A DNA stretch of 52,718 bases from Prochlorococcus sp. AG-673-L20 (GTDB lineage: Bacteria; Cyanobacteriota; Cyanobacteriia; PCC-6307; Cyanobiaceae): positions 1-52,718 of the forward strand of contig QCTN01000009.1 in assembly GCA_003211135.1 (NCBI GenBank), given 5' to 3'. The notes below the pieces were generated by a model, which worked only from the letters and a program-made list of their open reading frames with translations, was not told the DNA's origin and made no database searches. Below, piece by piece: positions 37,396 through 45,720 of this stretch. The position numbers and the translations under genes are program-made. The first letter of the stretch is position 1, and each line of letters begins with the position of its first letter.

Positions 37396-37461
37396 ATTTT
37401 AAGTATTTTAAACCACAGAAGAAATATCTAATAAATTATTATAAGTAAAAATACTTAAAAT
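37396..37461 (+). repeat. Perfect 14-bp inverted repeat covering a start codon
   Basis: ATTTTAAGTATTTT (37396-37409) and AAAATACTTAAAAT (37448-37461) are exact reverse complements separated by 38 bases. The right arm contains the first two bases of the ATG at 37460-37462 and the whole ribosome-binding region. As RNA the arms could form a hairpin that hides the start; as DNA they could be an operator. Only A and T with one G/C pair, so stability is limited. Confidence 0.5.
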
Positions 37462-37873
37462 GAAAATCACTGAGGCCTTAAAATCTCTTGAAAATTCTTG
37501 GTCAAGAAAAGAGATCTTATCAAAAATAAAGAATGGTGAAAATTCTGAAAAAATTGTAAATGACTTTTGCTCTTCTAAAAAACAAGAAATTGAAACACTA
37601 ACTAATTTTATTAATCCAGAGGACAAAGTCCTATTAAGTGAAATAGAACATTTATCAAATATAGAGTCAAAACTAATAAATAAAATTAAAAATTACAGTT
37701 TTAATAAAGTTGAATCATCAAAAAAAGTAATAGTTCAAAAACAGATTCCACATTCTGAAAAAAAAATATCATTTGATTTAGGGGTTTTCATGATGAAATG
37801 GAGTAATAAATTTGTTTTTATTTCTCTTTTAGCTATTTCAGCAATAGCATTAACTAAACAAGCGTGGGCATAA
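37460..37873 (+). CDS. Hypothetical protein with C-terminal membrane anchor
   Basis: A 137-residue protein: an N-terminal helical domain (MKITEALKSLENSWSRKEIL and following, about residues 1-75), a basic linker, and a C-terminal membrane helix (KFVFISLLAISAIALTKQAW). It looks tail-anchored with the bulk in the cytoplasm. The start codon lies in one arm of a 14-bp inverted repeat. It ends 36 bases before the DNA-repair operon and could be its first gene. No family recognised. Confidence 0.6.
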   Translation: MKITEALKSLENSWSRKEILSKIKNGENSEKIVNDFCSSKKQEIETLTNFINPEDKVLLSEIEHLSNIESKLINKIKNYSFNKVESSKKVIVQKQIPHSEKKISFDLGVFMMKWSNKFVFISLLAISAIALTKQAWA

Positions 37874-37909
37874 TTCGCTAAATTAATACCATTAAGATAA
37901 ATTAAATTC

Positions 37910-38902
37910 TTGAGAGAGGATAGTTCTTATTTAATTAAATACACAAGTAGTGGTCTTTATTGTGAACTAGCAGATGCTTGGATAGATCCTATTAAACCAG
38001 TAAAAAGAGCACTAATTACTCATGCCCATATGGATCATTTCACCTTTGGATGCGATGAATATATATCAACCTATGAAACGGCTTCAATTATAAAAGAAAG
38101 AATAGGAAAAGAAATCAATATTAAAACTTACGATTATGAAAAAGAATTTAAAATTAATGGTATCAAAATTTCATTTCATCCTTCAGGTCATATTCTTGGG
38201 TCAAGTCAAATCAAATTTAATCTCGCTGAAGAGATATGGTTAATCACTGGTGATTTTAAACGTCAAAAAGATGAAACTTGCAAAGAATATGAAATAGTAA
38301 AAACTGATTATTTGATAAGTGAATCAACTTTTGGCTTGCCAATTTTTAAGTGGGATGAACCTCAAAAAACGGCAACTGATATTACAAAATGGGTAAACTC
38401 ATCCCAAGACAAGATATCTATCTTATTTTGCTATTCGCTTGGCAAAGCACAAAGAATATTGAATGAAATTAGTAAAACAAATTTTATAAATAATATTTAT
38501 ACACACAGTAGTATTTATAGGATGAATAACTGTTATAAAAAATTAGGAATTGATATTATTGAAACAAAAAAATTAGAACAAACTAAAAATAATTCGGATC
38601 TTAAAGGAAGTCTAATAATACTTCCACCCTCCTTAAATAAAAATTCTTCTCTAAAAAATTTCAAAGATAGTCAAACTGGATTTGCAAGTGGATGGATGTC
38701 AATTAGAGCACTCAGAAAAAGGTCTGGATATGATAAAGGTTTTTCAATTTCAGACCATGCTGATTGGATAGCTATTTTAAAGACAATAAAAGAATCTAAA
38801 GCTAAAAATGTTTTTTTTCACCATGGAGATAGTGAAGCTTTAAATAAATATTTAAAAGAAAAAAATTCGATAAATGTTCTTGAATTTGAATTTAAAAAAT
38901 GA
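37910..38902 (+). CDS. Ligase-associated DNA exonuclease, metallo-beta-lactamase/SNM1-like
   Basis: A 330-residue MBL-fold nuclease. The metal-binding motif HAHMDH gives H38, H40, D42 and H43; further ligands are likely in HPSGHILGS (H94) and ITGDFK (D119 region), and the terminal HADW and FFHHGD motifs match the beta-CASP/SNM1 class. It belongs to the known four-gene ligase-associated DNA-damage module. The frame opens at TTG 37910; no ATG precedes the conserved N-terminus. It overlaps the ligase gene by four bases (ATGA). Confidence 0.87.
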   Translation: MREDSSYLIKYTSSGLYCELADAWIDPIKPVKRALITHAHMDHFTFGCDEYISTYETASIIKERIGKEINIKTYDYEKEFKINGIKISFHPSGHILGSSQIKFNLAEEIWLITGDFKRQKDETCKEYEIVKTDYLISESTFGLPIFKWDEPQKTATDITKWVNSSQDKISILFCYSLGKAQRILNEISKTNFINNIYTHSSIYRMNNCYKKLGIDIIETKKLEQTKNNSDLKGSLIILPPSLNKNSSLKNFKDSQTGFASGWMSIRALRKRSGYDKGFSISDHADWIAILKTIKESKAKNVFFHHGDSEALNKYLKEKNSINVLEFEFKK

Positions 38903-40536
38903 GCCTAAAAAAGTTTTCAGAATTATTTATAAATTTAGACTCTTGTAATAGCACAAATAAAAAGATTGGAATTTTACAAAACTATTTTTCTTCAAATGAG
39001 GCTTTAGAAAACTCATGGACAATATATTTACTTACAGGAAAAAACAATAAGCGATTTATAAGTGGACGATCCCTTAAAACTTTATTTTCAGAAATTTATA
39101 AATACCCTTTATGGTTAATTGATTCTTGTTATTTAAAAGTTGGAGATTCTGCAGAAGTTATATCCCTATTATTAAGGAATGTGATCACAGAAAAAAATAC
39201 AAAATATAAAGATGGTTCTCTGCATGAATTATTAAATAAATCTTTTCCAGAGTTATCCATTCTTAAAGAAGATGATAAGAAGTTAAGAGTAAAAGAAATT
39301 TGGGAAACTATTCCAAAAGAAAATCTTCTAGTTATAAATAAAATCTTAACTGGTACTTTTAGAGTTGGAGTCTCTATAGGATTGATAACAAAATCTATAG
39401 CCAAGCTAATAAATATAGATGAAGCAATAATTTCTCATAGATTAATGGGCGATTTTATTCCCTCTGAAGAATCATATAAATTATTAATAGATAAAAAAAT
39501 AAATCCTTCAGAGTTAAATTACAAACCTTACCCCTTTCTTCTAGCTAATACTTTTGAAAAGAAAATTATAGATAAATCAACTAACGATTTTCAGTTTGAA
39601 TGGAAATGGGATGGAATCAGAATTCAATTAATAAAAAGGTCAGGAAAAGTTTCAATATGGACAAGAGGTCAGGATTTAGTAAATAAATCATTCCCTGAAT
39701 TAGTAGAAAAAATCTCATCTATCAAAGATGACTTTGTAATAGATGGTGAATTATTAGTCTGGGATTTTAAGCAGAGTCTTCCTCTTAATTTCTCTTTGCT
39801 TCAAAAAAGAATTAATAGAAAGGCGCCATCAAGATCAATTCAAAAAAATTTACCTATTATATTTATTGCCTATGATATTTTAGAAATAAATGGAGAAGAT
39901 CAAAGAGACTCAAATTTAGAAATTAGAAGAAACAGTTTAGAAAAACATTTATATAATTGGTTAAATGAAAGTAAAGAAGAATTATCTAATATTTTTAGAA
40001 TAAGTGATTTAATATATCCAAAAAATTGGGAAGAGGTAGAAACTTTTAAAAACAATTCTAGAGATAATGGAACAGAGGGATTAGTTATTAAAAATAAAAA
40101 ATCAATCTACACTCCAGGAAGAAAGAAAGGTCTTTGGTGGAAATATAAAGTTGATCCAATGCAACTCGATGCAGTCCTCATTTATGCCAAAGGCGGGAGT
40201 GGGATAAGAGCAGGTTTATATACTGACTATAGTTTTGCTCTTTGGAAAGATGGAGAATTAATCAAATTTGCTAGTGCCTATTCTGGATTAAACAACACTG
40301 AAATTAAAGAGTTAGATAGATGGATTAGACAAAATACTATTGATAGATTTGGACCTGTTAGATCAGTAAGACCAGAAATGGTCTTCGAAATTTCCTTCGA
40401 AAATATTCAAATTTCAAAACGTCATAAATCAGGAATTGCTGTAAGATTTCCAAGAATAACTAAATGGAGGAAAGATAAGCTGATTAAAGATGCTGATACT
40501 TTAGAAAACGCTGAAAAATTAATGTTAAATAAATAA
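38899..40536 (+). CDS. ATP-dependent DNA ligase (ligase-associated module)
   Basis: A 545-residue ATP-dependent ligase in addition to the NAD-dependent LigA that bacteria use for replication. The adenylated lysine is K236 in EWKWDGIR (motif I). Motif III is DGELLVW, motif IV EGLVIK and motif V WWKYK, with a C-terminal OB domain (RPEMVFEISFENIQ). The N-terminal ~200 residues form the helical DNA-binding domain. Translationally coupled to both neighbours (four- and one-base overlaps). Confidence 0.92.
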   Translation: MSLKKFSELFINLDSCNSTNKKIGILQNYFSSNEALENSWTIYLLTGKNNKRFISGRSLKTLFSEIYKYPLWLIDSCYLKVGDSAEVISLLLRNVITEKNTKYKDGSLHELLNKSFPELSILKEDDKKLRVKEIWETIPKENLLVINKILTGTFRVGVSIGLITKSIAKLINIDEAIISHRLMGDFIPSEESYKLLIDKKINPSELNYKPYPFLLANTFEKKIIDKSTNDFQFEWKWDGIRIQLIKRSGKVSIWTRGQDLVNKSFPELVEKISSIKDDFVIDGELLVWDFKQSLPLNFSLLQKRINRKAPSRSIQKNLPIIFIAYDILEINGEDQRDSNLEIRRNSLEKHLYNWLNESKEELSNIFRISDLIYPKNWEEVETFKNNSRDNGTEGLVIKNKKSIYTPGRKKGLWWKYKVDPMQLDAVLIYAKGGSGIRAGLYTDYSFALWKDGELIKFASAYSGLNNTEIKELDRWIRQNTIDRFGPVRSVRPEMVFEISFENIQISKRHKSGIAVRFPRITKWRKDKLIKDADTLENAEKLMLNK

Positions 40537-43013
40537 TGGAAAGCTTTATAAATAAAAATGAAATTAAGAATATAGAAAAATTTTTTTATAAAAATGGTTG
40601 GGAACCTCTGCCATATCAAATTGAATCATGGGAAGCATATTTGAATGGAAAAAATGGAATCATTCAGGTTCCTACAGGATGCGGTAAAACTTATGCAGCT
40701 TTAATGGGACCTCTTTCGAAATTAAAAAGTTCCACAAAACCAACTGGATTAAGCATTTTACTGATAACTCCATTAAAAGCATTAAGTAGAGATTTAAAAA
40801 ATGCAGTATATTTAGCCGCTCAATTTTTTAATCAAGAAATAACAGTTGGAATACGAAATGGTGATACAAGCCCATATGAAAAGAAGAAGCAAATACTTAA
40901 ACCTCCAAATATTTTAATAACGACTCCAGAATCACTTTCTCTCCTCTTATCTAATAAGGAATCTAAAAAAATATTTAGTAATATATTTTCAATAATTATT
41001 GATGAGTGGCACGAGTTAATGGGTAGTAAAAGAGGTAATCAATGTGAATTATCTCTAAGTTGGCTGAGAGGAAATAAAAAAGATTTACAAATTTGGGGAA
41101 TGTCTGCAACTATCGGTAATATTGCAGAAGCAGCAAGAGCTATTGTTGGAATAAAAGGGGAACTCCCAACAGTAATAAGTACTAATATTCAAAAAGAAAT
41201 TGAAATCCTTAGTGTTTTACCTGAAGAAGAAACAACCTTCCCATGGAGTGGACATTTAGGAATTAGGAGTTATTATTTACTTCTCGAAGTATTAGATAAA
41301 AACAAAAGTACACTACTATTCACTAACACTAGGAATCAGTCTGAGAGATGGTATCAATGTTTAAGATTCTGTCTACCAGAAATGGAAGATAAGATTTCTT
41401 TACATCATGGTTCATTGGATAAAGATGAGAGAAAGATAGTTGAGGATGGGGTTAAAAACGGATCTATAAAATGGGTTGTTTGTACAAGCTCATTAGATTT
41501 AGGGATTGACTTTCAACCTGTTGATCAAATTGTACAAATAGGAAGTGCTAAAAACTTAGCTCGACTTATTCAAAGGGCAGGGAGAAGTGCTCATAGACCT
41601 GGAGGAAAGTCAAAAATAATTTTTATGCCCACTAACTCATTAGAATTACTCGAAATTAGTGCAATGAGGAGAATAATAAAAAGTGGGGTATCTGAAAAAA
41701 TTAAGCTTCCTGAATTATCTTTTGATGTACTTCTTCAACATCTCGTTAGTTTGGCTTGTGGACCAGGTTTTAATCCCACTACTGAAAAAGAAAGAATTAA
41801 AGATTGTTGGAGTTACAGAAATCTAAACGATCAAGATTGGGATTGGTGTATTGATTTTTTGGAGTATGGAGGAAAGTGTTTGAAAGCTTATCCAAAATAT
41901 AAAAAGATAGAAAGAGAAAAATTAAAAGGGGATGAACATAACTTCAACTATTTTGTAAAAGATAAATCTTTAATAAGGATGCATAAATTTAATATTGGAA
42001 CAATAACAAGCGATAAATTTATAAATGTAAAATATTTAAAAGGAAAATCATTAGGCAATTTAGAAGAAAACTTTGCTAGTAAATTAAAATCAGGTGATAC
42101 TTTTTACTTTGCGGGCAAAATGCTCCAGTTTATAAAAATTAGAGATATGACTTTATATGTAAAAAAATCTTCCAAAAAAAGTTCTTTAATTCCAGCATGG
42201 GTGGGAGGTCAAATGGCTATCTCTGATCTTTTAAGTGATAATTTAAGAAGCGAAATAGATATTTGCAATAACTTAGAAAATGATGATCAATATATTAATA
42301 AAGAATTAAACTCATTACTTCCAATTTTAAAAAAACAGAAAGATCTTTCAGATATTCCTAAAAGGAATCAACTACTTATTGAAATCTATAAAACTAAAGA
42401 ATTAACTAGTCTTTTTGTTTTTACGCTTGATGGAAAATTTGTTAATGAAGGAATTGCCTTTCTTTGGGCATTAAGATTTGCTAATAAAAAGCAATCTACA
42501 TTTAGTATTTCTGCAAATGATTTTGGATTTAGCTTAACTACTTCAGAAAATTATGACTTTTCAATTATTGAAAAAGATTTTTCATATTTTATAGAAGATA
42601 GAAACTTGGAAGAAGATTTAGAAAATGCAATAAATTTTTCAGAATTAACAAAGAGAAGATTTAAAAACATTGCTCAGATTAGTGGATTAGTTAATCAAAA
42701 TAATCCCACCAAAACAAAAAGTTCATCTCAACTACAAATAAGCTCAAGTCTTTTTTATGATGTATTCACTAGATATGAAGAAGATCATCTACTAATCAAA
42801 CAAGCTCATGAAGAAGTAAAAGAGTACCAATTAGAAAATAAACGAATTACTAATTCTTTAGAAAGATTATCTAATTTAAAAATAATATTAAATGAGACTA
42901 AAACTCCAAGTCCATTTGCTTTTCCTTTGTTAGTTGAAAGACTAAAAAATACATTAAGCAATGAATCTATAGAAAAAAGAGTTGAAAAACTTATAAAAAA
43001 ATATAATAGTTAA
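40536..43013 (+). CDS. Ligase-associated Lhr-type DEXH helicase
   Basis: An 825-residue SF2 helicase of the Lhr core type. Motif I PTGCGKT is at residues 46-52, motif II DEWH at about 156-159, motif III MSATIG, and motif VI QRAGRSAHRPGG near 345. A winged-helix/Lhr-specific C-terminal part follows. It shares one base with the ligase stop (TAATG) and abuts the phosphoesterase start. In the family such helicases unwind 3'-tailed duplexes; the module is linked to DNA repair. Confidence 0.9.
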   Translation: MESFINKNEIKNIEKFFYKNGWEPLPYQIESWEAYLNGKNGIIQVPTGCGKTYAALMGPLSKLKSSTKPTGLSILLITPLKALSRDLKNAVYLAAQFFNQEITVGIRNGDTSPYEKKKQILKPPNILITTPESLSLLLSNKESKKIFSNIFSIIIDEWHELMGSKRGNQCELSLSWLRGNKKDLQIWGMSATIGNIAEAARAIVGIKGELPTVISTNIQKEIEILSVLPEEETTFPWSGHLGIRSYYLLLEVLDKNKSTLLFTNTRNQSERWYQCLRFCLPEMEDKISLHHGSLDKDERKIVEDGVKNGSIKWVVCTSSLDLGIDFQPVDQIVQIGSAKNLARLIQRAGRSAHRPGGKSKIIFMPTNSLELLEISAMRRIIKSGVSEKIKLPELSFDVLLQHLVSLACGPGFNPTTEKERIKDCWSYRNLNDQDWDWCIDFLEYGGKCLKAYPKYKKIEREKLKGDEHNFNYFVKDKSLIRMHKFNIGTITSDKFINVKYLKGKSLGNLEENFASKLKSGDTFYFAGKMLQFIKIRDMTLYVKKSSKKSSLIPAWVGGQMAISDLLSDNLRSEIDICNNLENDDQYINKELNSLLPILKKQKDLSDIPKRNQLLIEIYKTKELTSLFVFTLDGKFVNEGIAFLWALRFANKKQSTFSISANDFGFSLTTSENYDFSIIEKDFSYFIEDRNLEEDLENAINFSELTKRRFKNIAQISGLVNQNNPTKTKSSSQLQISSSLFYDVFTRYEEDHLLIKQAHEEVKEYQLENKRITNSLERLSNLKIILNETKTPSPFAFPLLVERLKNTLSNESIEKRVEKLIKKYNS

Positions 43014-43658
43014 ATGCAAAAAAAGTCTTTTTCAATAAGTTGGGGGAATTCCTCATTAGAAATGCTCCCTTCAAAAGCATTACTTTTGCCTCAAACAAAT
43101 GAACTATTAATTTGTGACGTTCATCTCGGTAAAGCAGAATATTTTCAGCAGAATGGGATTCCTCTTACAAATAATTCAGATGAACAAAATTTAATAAGCA
43201 TAAAAAAAATTGTAGAAAACTATAAACCTTATAAATTAATTATTTTAGGAGATTTATTTCATAGTAAATATTCAATAAGTGAATCTTTAAAAAGTAAAGT
43301 TGAAAATCTTTCAGAGTCATTAAATATTAAAATTGAACTAATAGTTGGCAATCATGATATCGGTTGCAAAGTCAAAAATATAAGCTTTCTTGAATATAAA
43401 AGATCTAGTAATTTTATATTTAGTCACGAGCCAATAGGAAAATTTGAAAATAACATTTTAAATATTTGCGGACACTATCATCCGAAAACATTCTTAAAAA
43501 ATTCAAAAGATAAATTATCCTTTAAATGTTTTGCCATGGATGAAAAAAATAATACATTATACCTCCCAGCATTTGGAGATCTCACGGGAGGATATCCTTG
43601 TAAGAATTCATTTAGAAAATGGGCAATTATTTCTGATAAAGAAATTATTGCAGTATGA
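43014..43658 (+). CDS. pdeM: Ligase-associated metallophosphoesterase (PdeM-like)
   Basis: A 214-residue calcineurin-like phosphoesterase. Motifs in order: CDVHLGKAEYF (D35, H37), LGDLFHSK (D80), VGNHD (N113, H114), FSHEP and CGHYHPK. It follows the helicase stop with no spacing (TAAATG), the standard fourth position of the ligase-associated module. Family members are Mn-dependent phosphodiesterases/DNA-damage-response proteins; the exact substrate is not fixed. Confidence 0.87.
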   Translation: MQKKSFSISWGNSSLEMLPSKALLLPQTNELLICDVHLGKAEYFQQNGIPLTNNSDEQNLISIKKIVENYKPYKLIILGDLFHSKYSISESLKSKVENLSESLNIKIELIVGNHDIGCKVKNISFLEYKRSSNFIFSHEPIGKFENNILNICGHYHPKTFLKNSKDKLSFKCFAMDEKNNTLYLPAFGDLTGGYPCKNSFRKWAIISDKEIIAV

Positions 43659-43827
43659 AATCTCCAAAATTATTAAACAAAATAATCAAATTCATCCTTT
43701 GAGCGTACTAATTTATACATATAAATCTCGTTATTATTTCTCATTTAGTAGGTTATATTTAAAAATTTAAATAGTTAATGATAAAAATAAGCTCTCAAGA
43801 AAATAATATAAATTTATTTACCCTTTC

Positions 43828-43869
43828 CTTAACTTAATAATTACGTTATAAAAAAAATAAACTTAACTT
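43828..43869 (+). promoter_or_regulatory. Two CTTAACTT direct repeats upstream of a secreted-protein gene
   Basis: CTTAACTT occurs at 43828-43835 and again at 43862-43869, seven bases before the ATG at 43876. The octamer differs by one base from the cyanobacterial Pho-box unit CTTAACCT. However, Pho boxes are normally tandem units 11 bases apart, and the spacing here is 34 bases, so assignment is weak. The remaining 43659-43875 intergenic stretch is AT-rich with nothing else recognisable. Confidence 0.25.
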
Positions 43870-43875
43870 TTAATA

Positions 43876-44178
43876 ATGAAAAAATTAATAACTATTCTTC
43901 TATTTCAGGTTCTGTTGGTGCCATTTGGTGTGAATGCTAATGAAAACTTTTCTGTAGAGATTGAAGCCCTTACATTAGTAATGGAGCAATATGAAAAAGA
44001 TTTTGAACCAGAAACTGAACTAGAACTAAATAATAAAAAGCCAAGCTATATGGCTCTTAAACAAGATGAATGCAATGCTACTGTAAAAGTCACTGAGAAA
44101 ACAGGCCTAGAAATTGTTGGGACTGAATCTTTCGATGTAAATGTTTGTAAGAAGGAAATTAATAAGGTTATAAATTAA
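43876..44178 (+). CDS. Small secreted protein of unknown function
   Basis: A 100-residue protein with a signal peptide (MKKLITILLFQVLLVPFGVNA) and likely cleavage at about residue 21. The mature protein is acidic, with two cysteines (QDECNATV and NVCKKE) that could form a disulfide. No domain recognised. It lies between the repair operon and the pst operon and has CTTAACTT repeats upstream. Confidence 0.6.
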   Translation: MKKLITILLFQVLLVPFGVNANENFSVEIEALTLVMEQYEKDFEPETELELNNKKPSYMALKQDECNATVKVTEKTGLEIVGTESFDVNVCKKEINKVIN

Positions 44179-44223
44179 TTGCTTAAATTTTCAGTTAAAG
44201 CTTATTTCTTAAGTAATTTCAAA

Positions 44224-44260
44224 TAAAAAGAGGTCTTTTACTTAAAGAAGGTAAGACCTC
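44224..44260 (-). terminator. Rho-independent terminator
   Basis: On the minus strand GAGGTCTT (44260-44253) pairs with AAGACCTC (44237-44230) and is followed by a TTTTT run (44229-44225). The 15-base loop can pair partly. On the plus strand the hairpin has no T run, so it works for leftward transcription. It most likely ends the candidate small RNA or the transcript from 44368-44517. Confidence 0.75.
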
Positions 44261-44312
44261 GAGACCTGACAGAAACTTTGGAACGGGTTCTGTTAATTAA
44301 TTGATAACGAAT
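44224..44312 (-). ncRNA. Candidate small RNA with two hairpins
   Basis: Leftward transcript of about 85-90 bases. Hairpin 1 pairs ACAGAA (44093-relative strand: 44293-44288 on the minus strand) with TTCTGT (44074-relative: 44274-44269), leaving a 13-base loop that reads CCCGTTCCAAAGT. Hairpin 2 is the terminator at 44260-44230. A promoter-like pair lies upstream: TTGTAC at 44344-44339 and TACAAT at 44323-44318 (15-base spacer). The size and design resemble the Yfr small RNAs of marine cyanobacteria, but I cannot confirm a family match. It could instead be the 3' UTR of the small gene upstream. Confidence 0.5.
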
Positions 44313-44367
44313 TTTATATTGTACAGATGTAATAAAAAGTACAATTTAAATATTTATTCTTAATCTA

Positions 44368-44517
44368 TTATTTATTTTTTTTGGATACTTTTTGCATTTC
44401 TTCTCTAGACATAAGAGCTTCTATTTGAGCTAAAACTTTATGCAGTTCTTCTGTCTTTGTTAGAGAAGCCTCAGCGACCTCTCTTAGTTTTTCCAATTGT
44501 TCTTGAGTTTTATTCAT
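44368..44517 (-). CDS. Small helical coiled-coil protein D
   Basis: Forty-nine residues starting MNKTQEQLEKLREVAEASLT. The sequence is a continuous charged helix with heptad-like leucines and alanines, then a basic tail (MQKVSKKNK). It belongs in style with the helical-hairpin proteins at 32721, 33951 and 34166. No known family. A promoter and candidate sRNA lie directly downstream. Confidence 0.5.
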   Translation of the reverse strand: MNKTQEQLEKLREVAEASLTKTEELHKVLAQIEALMSREEMQKVSKKNK

Positions 44518-44556
44518 AGTTAATTAGTTAGAAATACACCACTTGAAATGATGGTT

Positions 44557-44673
44557 TTAAAACAAATTTTCACTCACACATAAACCTATCTTCACTCTGT
44601 TTTTTATAAAGTCAAATAAATCTCTATCTATTGATGTTATATGAGGACTTGCAGTTAAATCTTCTTTTTTCAT
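44557..44673 (-). CDS. Very small hypothetical protein
   Basis: Thirty-eight residues, MKKEDLTASPHITSIDRDLF then DFIKNRVKIGLCVSENLF. No signal peptide or membrane segment; probably soluble. The frame is clean with an ATG start but is short enough to arise by chance. It lies 39 bases upstream of the 49-residue gene on the same strand. Confidence 0.35.
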   Translation of the reverse strand: MKKEDLTASPHITSIDRDLFDFIKNRVKIGLCVSENLF

Positions 44674-44712
44674 AATCACAATAAGATCAGAGATCAAAAA
44701 AGAGTTCCAAAT

Positions 44713-44802
44713 TTATGATGTGAATACTGGTAAGCCTATAGTAGCTGTTGTTATTAATGCACCTGCAAAGATTAAAAAAGGAAGATAAGGAAAGTTTTTC
44801 AA
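44713..44802 (-). CDS. Single-pass membrane micropeptide with TTG start
   Basis: Twenty-nine residues, KNFPYLPFLIFAGALITTAT then IGLPVFTS after the initiator. It is one membrane helix. There is no ATG; TTG at 44802-44800 is the plausible start. Support comes from a strong promoter just upstream (44826-44854) that would give a leader of about 17 bases and serves nothing else obvious. Not a recognised photosystem or b6f subunit. Confidence 0.42.
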   Translation of the reverse strand: MKNFPYLPFLIFAGALITTATIGLPVFTS

Positions 44803-44825
44803 ATTTACTTTGGTAATTCGAAATA

Positions 44826-44854
44826 ACTATATAGGTATTTATACTGTTTGTCTA
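44826..44854 (-). promoter_or_regulatory. Strong sigma70-like promoter
   Basis: TAGACA at 44854-44849 and TATAGT at 44831-44826 on the minus strand have the ideal 17-base spacer. Expected initiation is near 44819. The first downstream frame is the 29-residue membrane micropeptide at 44802-44713, downstream of pstB, so this promoter makes that locus independent of the pst operon. Confidence 0.5.
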
Positions 44855-44909
44855 GTGCTAATTCTTTCAAATAGTATAAATTCCTCTTTATATGGGTAAA
44901 AAATAAAAG

Positions 44910-45719
44910 TTATCCGAATTTTCCTGAGATATATTCTTGAGTAGTTTTTTCCTTAGGAGAACTAAAAATCTTCTTTGTAGAATTGAATTCCGCTAGATAT
45001 CCAACCTTACCTCCATCACCATCTTCATATTCAATTGCATTAAAGAAAGCAGTCATATCACTAACTCTTAGAGCCTGCTGCATATTATGAGTAACGATTA
45101 TTATTGTGTAATTTCTCTTCAGTTCATGCATTGTTTCTTCTATTTTTAAAGTTGAAATAGGATCTAATGCTGAACAAGGTTCATCCATAAGTATTATTTC
45201 AGGTTCGATTGCAATGGTTCTTGCTATACATAGTCTTTGTTGTTGTCCTCCAGATAAGGAGTAACCACTATCATTTAATTTATCCTTACACTCATCCCAT
45301 AAAGCAGCCTTTTTAAGCGAAAGTTCAACTAATTCATCCATATCTCCTACAAATCCATTAATTCTTGCTCCATATGCAATATTTTCATAAATGGATTTAG
45401 GAAAAGGATTGGGTTGCTGAAAAACCATTCCTATTCTTCTTCTAACTTCTACTGGATCTACTCTTTTATCATAAATATTTGTCCCATCAAAGAGGACCGT
45501 ACCTTTTAAGGAACAGTTAGGTATAAGATCATTCATCCTATTTAAAGACCTTAAAACAGTCGATTTGCCGCATCCAGAAGGTCCAATAAGGGAAGTTATA
45601 TCTCCTTTCTTGAAATTACAAAAAATATTTTTTACAGCTTCAAATTTTCCATAACTAATAGAAACATCCTCTAAAGATAAAATATGATTCTTTTGTGCCT
45701 TTTTATTATTTTTAATCAT
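44910..45719 (-). CDS. pstB: Phosphate ABC transporter ATP-binding protein
   Basis: ATPase of 269 residues driving high-affinity phosphate uptake. Walker A is GPSGCGKST (46-54), the signature [16 protein letters not shown], and Walker [36 protein letters not shown] is diagnostic of PstB. It follows pstA by one base and ends the pstS-C-A-B run. No phoU follows, unlike in many bacteria. Confidence 0.97.
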   Translation of the reverse strand: MIKNNKKAQKNHILSLEDVSISYGKFEAVKNIFCNFKKGDITSLIGPSGCGKSTVLRSLNRMNDLIPNCSLKGTVLFDGTNIYDKRVDPVEVRRRIGMVFQQPNPFPKSIYENIAYGARINGFVGDMDELVELSLKKAALWDECKDKLNDSGYSLSGGQQQRLCIARTIAIEPEIILMDEPCSALDPISTLKIEETMHELKRNYTIIIVTHNMQQALRVSDMTAFFNAIEYEDGDGGKVGYLAEFNSTKKIFSSPKEKTTQEYISGKFG

Positions 45720-45720
45720 T

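Noticed and set aside
44560..44580. Yfr1-like ACTCCTCACAC motif
   Set aside because: Only a partial string (CACTCACAC) is present, without flanking hairpins.
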